This document shows positions 60,591 through 64,000 of a stretch of 64,000 nucleotides of DNA, piece after piece. Every line of letters begins with the position of its first letter. Within the stretch, counting starts at the first letter, position 1. The position numbers and the translations under genes are program-made. The notes under the pieces are model-generated. The model made no database searches and was not told the DNA's origin. It worked only from the letters and a program-made list of their open reading frames with translations. Source of the stretch: Bombyx mori (Eukaryota > Arthropoda > Insecta > Lepidoptera > Bombycidae); NCBI RefSeq assembly GCF_030269925.1, contig NC_085107.1, positions 4,960,001 through 5,024,000 of the forward strand. Reading direction: 5' to 3'.

Positions 60591-61969
60591 AGCTATGTTC
60601 ACCTTAGTTAAGGGATCACAAAACATGATCTATGAACTATTACTAATGCCAAGAGCTTGTGCTTGAATTAACTAATTGCTATTATTTTTGGTTTTCATTT
60701 GTTTCCATTCAGTTTCCAGTTCCAGAAAGACAATACATGAGAACAGACTAGTTATGAAAAGCTTGTTCTAAGTTACCTATCATTCTCTCATATTCAATTA
60801 CAAAAGTGAACATCATTGTATTTTCTACCTTGTGACATGAAATGAATTATGATACAAGATTGTACTCTAAAAAGTAACTTAAACGTTAAGTTGGTTTTAT
60901 TTTATATAGATTATTTGCTACAAATAAACTGCTTAGGTAAATTATAGAAGCTATAATTAACTCTAAAATAATAACCAAATCATAGACATGGCTTGATACA
61001 GCACACAAATCAAATATTAAGAGGAAATAAGTGAACATTGTAATTCAAAGAAGCTTGCAACTCTAGAAACAATCAAATCACCCCCTTTACTTTGATTATA
61101 TTGATTGGTGCACTCTCATATCTGAAGTCTTAATGTTAATTTTTGTTACTAGACTTATTTTATCGTTTATGGCATTTTTTAGCTTTTCTTTGATAAACGT
61201 ATATTTCATTACAGAGCTATTTCAAATAAATGTAGATTTCAAAAACAAATTTCTTTGAGAAGCAAATCCACTTTCTTTAATCATTTTTTTTATATTGCTC
61301 ATTATTTGTCTAGGCCAAGCTTAATTTCCCAAAGATTTTTCGCAAGATGCAATCATTGCAAAAGTTATTGATGTGTCGCACAGCAAAATAAATAAATTCA
61401 GTCTTAATACGGTAACTAAAAACAATCTAATTTTTTACTTAAGTTATCTGAAGATAGTAAAATTTTAATTGAATTTATGAGAACTTATTATAGTATATTA
61501 TAGCTATGTTACAAATTGACTGAATAACATCACTATGTATTACCTTGTTATTTTTATGCCAACTATTTTTTTGATATTTATAACATTTCATTAACAAATT
61601 CGCTTTCATTGCATTTTAATTATAAATGTTATGTCTACTAGTTGTCTCTTGTATGATCATTATTTTAATCTGCTTAGTTGTTCTTTAATATATAGTGATA
61701 TTTTACATTAAATTTACGTTATTTTTACTCATTTTATTAAATTTCAGAGTAAATAATTCAATAACAGTGACTCAAAGATTTTTTTAAATTCTTTCAAGTA
61801 AAATTAACATATTTTTCGCACAGCTAAAATAGCTTCAATGATTTTAATTTCTATACAAAGTTACACAAATTTTGCACCATTCATAGCTTGCAAATTCTAA
61901 GATGTTAATGTCAGAGGCTAATGCAGAATTTAAAACATGATGAGGAAAAGTAAATGGTGCTGCACAAAC

Positions 61970-62145
61970 CTGAATAATTCTGCAGGTGCCTCCGAGGCAC
62001 TTCTATTATATATTGATGACATCTTGAGGTCACTGACAGGACGTAGCTGCCAGAGAGGATCCTCTGGTTCCATCCTGCGGCGCTTAGACGTGCTGGGCTC
62101 TTCGCCGCGCGTCACTGTCGCCCTTTTTGTGCCTCTCATCGACAT
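61970..62145 (-). CDS. rno: rno exon 1 (first coding exon)
   Basis: 176 bp, residues 1-58 plus two bases, donor TTCAG|GTTTGT. The start is the first in-frame ATG at 62145 (MSMRGTKRATVTRGEEPS). The same frame extends upstream only to a TTG at 62166 before an in-frame TGA. It encodes a basic, probable nuclear-localising SKRRR, then LRPVSDLKMSSIYNRSASEA, the conserved Rno N-terminus, and PAELF, which continues as RKDL in exon 2. MRGTKR, two codons later, is an alternative start. Confidence 0.92.
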
Positions 62146-62278
62146 CTCTCGCACTAATGTCCACAACCTACATGTTCACGATCCTACTACAGCTTTGCAC
62201 TTAGAACGTGGTAGCAGCATCGTGTAGAATGTCACATCATTCACTACATGATGGCATTTCAGTTTGCGTTCCCAATAC
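62146..62278 (-). other. rno: rno 5' UTR part of exon 1
   Basis: A consensus acceptor TTTCCTGCTTTCAG|G ends at 62279. Exon 1 is therefore probably preceded by at least one non-coding exon in the 62.5-63.2 kb region. Candidate donors such as AAAG|GTAATG near 62583 cannot be decided without transcripts. Confidence 0.55.
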
Positions 62279-62639
62279 CTGAAAGCAGGAAAGTTTTTTA
62301 TAATTAAATAGCAAGAGGTAAGAGCCACAGTGCAAAGTGTTCTAACTGAAAGTCAAGATTCATCTCAACAAATTGTAGTCCAAAAACATTCCTGTCAAGT
62401 TTGACAATTACACTTTCCCTGAATCACACAACAAACAACAAAACAATGTGCACTCAATGTTTACATATGTCTCGATCACGCATTGAATCTAAACACGACA
62501 GTTCCCGATATTTAAGTCTAAATCGACAATTCAATTTGTGTTTGTACGCAAGTTTATGATTGCTGTTACTTCGAACATTACCTTTACAAACAAAAATGAA
62601 TAATAAACCATACTTCTGGTATTCATTTTTTTAAAGAAG

Positions 62640-63240
62640 AATTCAATTTCATCCACAAAATCATTTGACGTTTCACATTTATCGCACGACTAAAATGTAT
62701 GGCGGGCCACTGGTAGAGGGGTATTGTAAATAGCGGCAGGATGCGTGCCACCTCTTTCAAAAATGTTTCACTTGCGCACCTCACACCGTTAATTCACCTA
62801 CTAAACACTATAACGTATCCATAAAATCATTATATTACAATTTACCGTAAATATTTATCTCACGGTTAATATCCATTGTACACTACATAACAAAGTTGAC
62901 AACATAGATAGCAGCACTGTTTGTTGCCAGATTGACGTGACTATACGCATCCTTTTCTGCTTTATTTCTGTATGAATGTGAATCTTGTATATGAAAATCA
63001 ACTTAAATATTCACTTCTAAACTAGAAAAGTGTTTATGAATTCTATTTTATTACATACATTTTCTGTAAAAGTCATTTGGCGCCATTGATCCAAAAACCA
63101 CTGTGGTCACGTGACTATGTACGAATCACCAACGCAAGCCAAGTAAAATGGCCAAAACGCACATCGAGTTCATCTAATGTCATTGGTTTTGAAAGGAACT
63201 TGCCGCATAACATATACATGGAGCCCAGATATTAAATTCT
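62640..63240 (-). promoter_or_regulatory. rno: Probable rno promoter region
   Basis: Repeat-free and less AT-rich than its surroundings, upstream of the inferred 5' UTR. It contains the palindrome GTCACGTGAC at 63106-63115 (a CACGTG E-box). No TATA box stands out. Transcription start is not determinable from sequence alone. Confidence 0.35.
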
Positions 63241-63490
63241 TTATAACCGAGAGTGAACCAAACAAGAGCACATATTCAATAAACTCGATATTGTTGGCAA
63301 ATAGCACAAATTACTAAGAATAAAATTACAACATGAACATAGAGCGAGAGTTATCAATATGAAGTTTCGAAAATCTACCGGTAGTTGGCGCTTTAACAGT
63401 AATGTTACCAATCGACAAAAAATTAAAATCAACAAAATGAAAATTCCTAAGATTTCTTGCTATATTATTTTAATAGTATTAAAATTAATT

Positions 63491-63725
63491 TTGATGACTC
63501 GGTGGTGCAGCGGTCCTAGCTTTTCTGCCGGGGTCGTGGTTTCGATTCCCACATTGGGAACAATTTGTGTGATGAGGTTTGTTTGCTCTTTGCTTCGGTG
63601 TTTAGCTTTTATTTAAACGTATTTATATATGTATGTCAGTCTCGGGTGTCAATAATACAGGGGATCCTAATTTTGGGCCGGACAACCGCGCGTGATTCTT
63701 TCCCAATTATTATTGGTTATTATTA
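63491..63725 (+). mobile_element. tRNA-derived SINE
   Basis: Starts GATGACTCGGTGGTGCAGCG (A-box-like TGGTGCAGCGG) with GTGGTTTCGATTCCCACATT (B-box) about 30 bases later. That is the internal pol III promoter of a tRNA-like head, with no full cloverleaf. The tail region has GGGCCGGACAACCGCGCGTG. It is unrelated in sequence to Bm1. Confidence 0.75.
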
Positions 63726-63754
63726 TTAATTTAAGCTCAGCAACTATCCTACAA

Positions 63755-63870
63755 ATCTACACTAATATTATAAAGCTGAAAAGTTTGTTTGTTTGAGTTT
63801 GAACGCGCTAATCTCAGAAACTTTATGCTAACCAAATTAGTTCTAAAATAAAGCATTATTTGTGAAGGTG
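63755..63870 (+). mobile_element. Helitron-like fragment
   Basis: TCTACACTAATATTATAAAG and CGCGCTAATCTCAGAAAC match the repeat at 15190; it is internally deleted, joining ATGCTAACCAAATTAGTTCT, which is also near 15560. Confidence 0.5.
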
Positions 63871-64000
63871 TTTTTATAAAGATTATATTAATCCCTATAC
63901 AAATAAATACGTTAATCATTACAACATTGAAACACCCAAATCACTACAAGATAGGCTTTGACAATTATAGATTTTTCTGGATTTCTCCAGGAACCCATCA

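Larger units (their letters stand above)
59158..61969 (-). other. rno: rno intron 1
   Basis: 2.8 kb, with a LINE end (59573) and a family B repeat (60292). The rest is AT-rich and featureless. Donor GTTTGT is non-optimal but acceptable. Confidence 0.8.

Noticed and set aside
62143..62166. Longer rno N-terminus starting at 62166
   Set aside because: That codon is TTG, not ATG; the first in-frame ATG is at 62145.
63500..63570. True tRNA gene
   Set aside because: A- and B-box-like motifs are present, but no acceptor stem or cloverleaf pairs and a SINE tail follows.
63359..63616. 85-codon plus-strand frame near the right edge
   Set aside because: It runs into a tRNA-derived SINE and has no recognisable domain.

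Overview
This is an AT-rich nuclear window from a lepidopteran, almost certainly the silkworm Bombyx mori or its wild relative B. mandarina. The main evidence is the repeat content: many copies of a SINE that I recognise as Bm1, several 5'-truncated copies of a LINE tail that I attribute to BMC1, non-autonomous Helitrons, and remnants of RTE-like, piggyBac, Tc1 and mariner elements. The one large gene also carries insect-specific features. Repeat names are from memory and could not be checked by search.

Right half, about 24.7-62.3 kb, minus strand: one gene, the lepidopteran orthologue of rhinoceros (rno), the insect member of the JADE family of PHD-finger chromatin proteins. I assembled five coding exons with matching phases and GT-AG junctions: 62145-61970, 59157-58963, 56148-55932, 40236-40047 and 38478-31343. 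They give a 2,637-residue protein. The 7.1-kb terminal exon holds about 90% of it. The first four exons encode the Epl1-like region and PHD1, and the start of the last encodes the extended PHD module. The 15.7-kb third intron is packed with transposon debris. Downstream of the stop, about 6.6 kb is almost free of transposons and rich in Pumilio-type UGUAAAUA sites in sense orientation, so it is probably a very long 3' UTR.

Left part, 4.2-14.6 kb, minus strand: I propose a second, unidentified gene from three phase-compatible exons (14606-14526, 13490-13448, 4349-4225). It would continue off the left edge. Its start exon is well supported and the third exon less so.

The rest is intergenic. 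It holds a 106-bp tandem array at the left edge, a 35-bp near-perfect inverted repeat, a perfect (TACTA)n microsatellite, and a dense record of nested insertions, several with visible target-site duplications: LINE in SINE, SINE in SINE, LINE in LINE, and piggyBac in Bm1. No tRNA or rRNA gene, CRISPR array or bacterial operon was seen.
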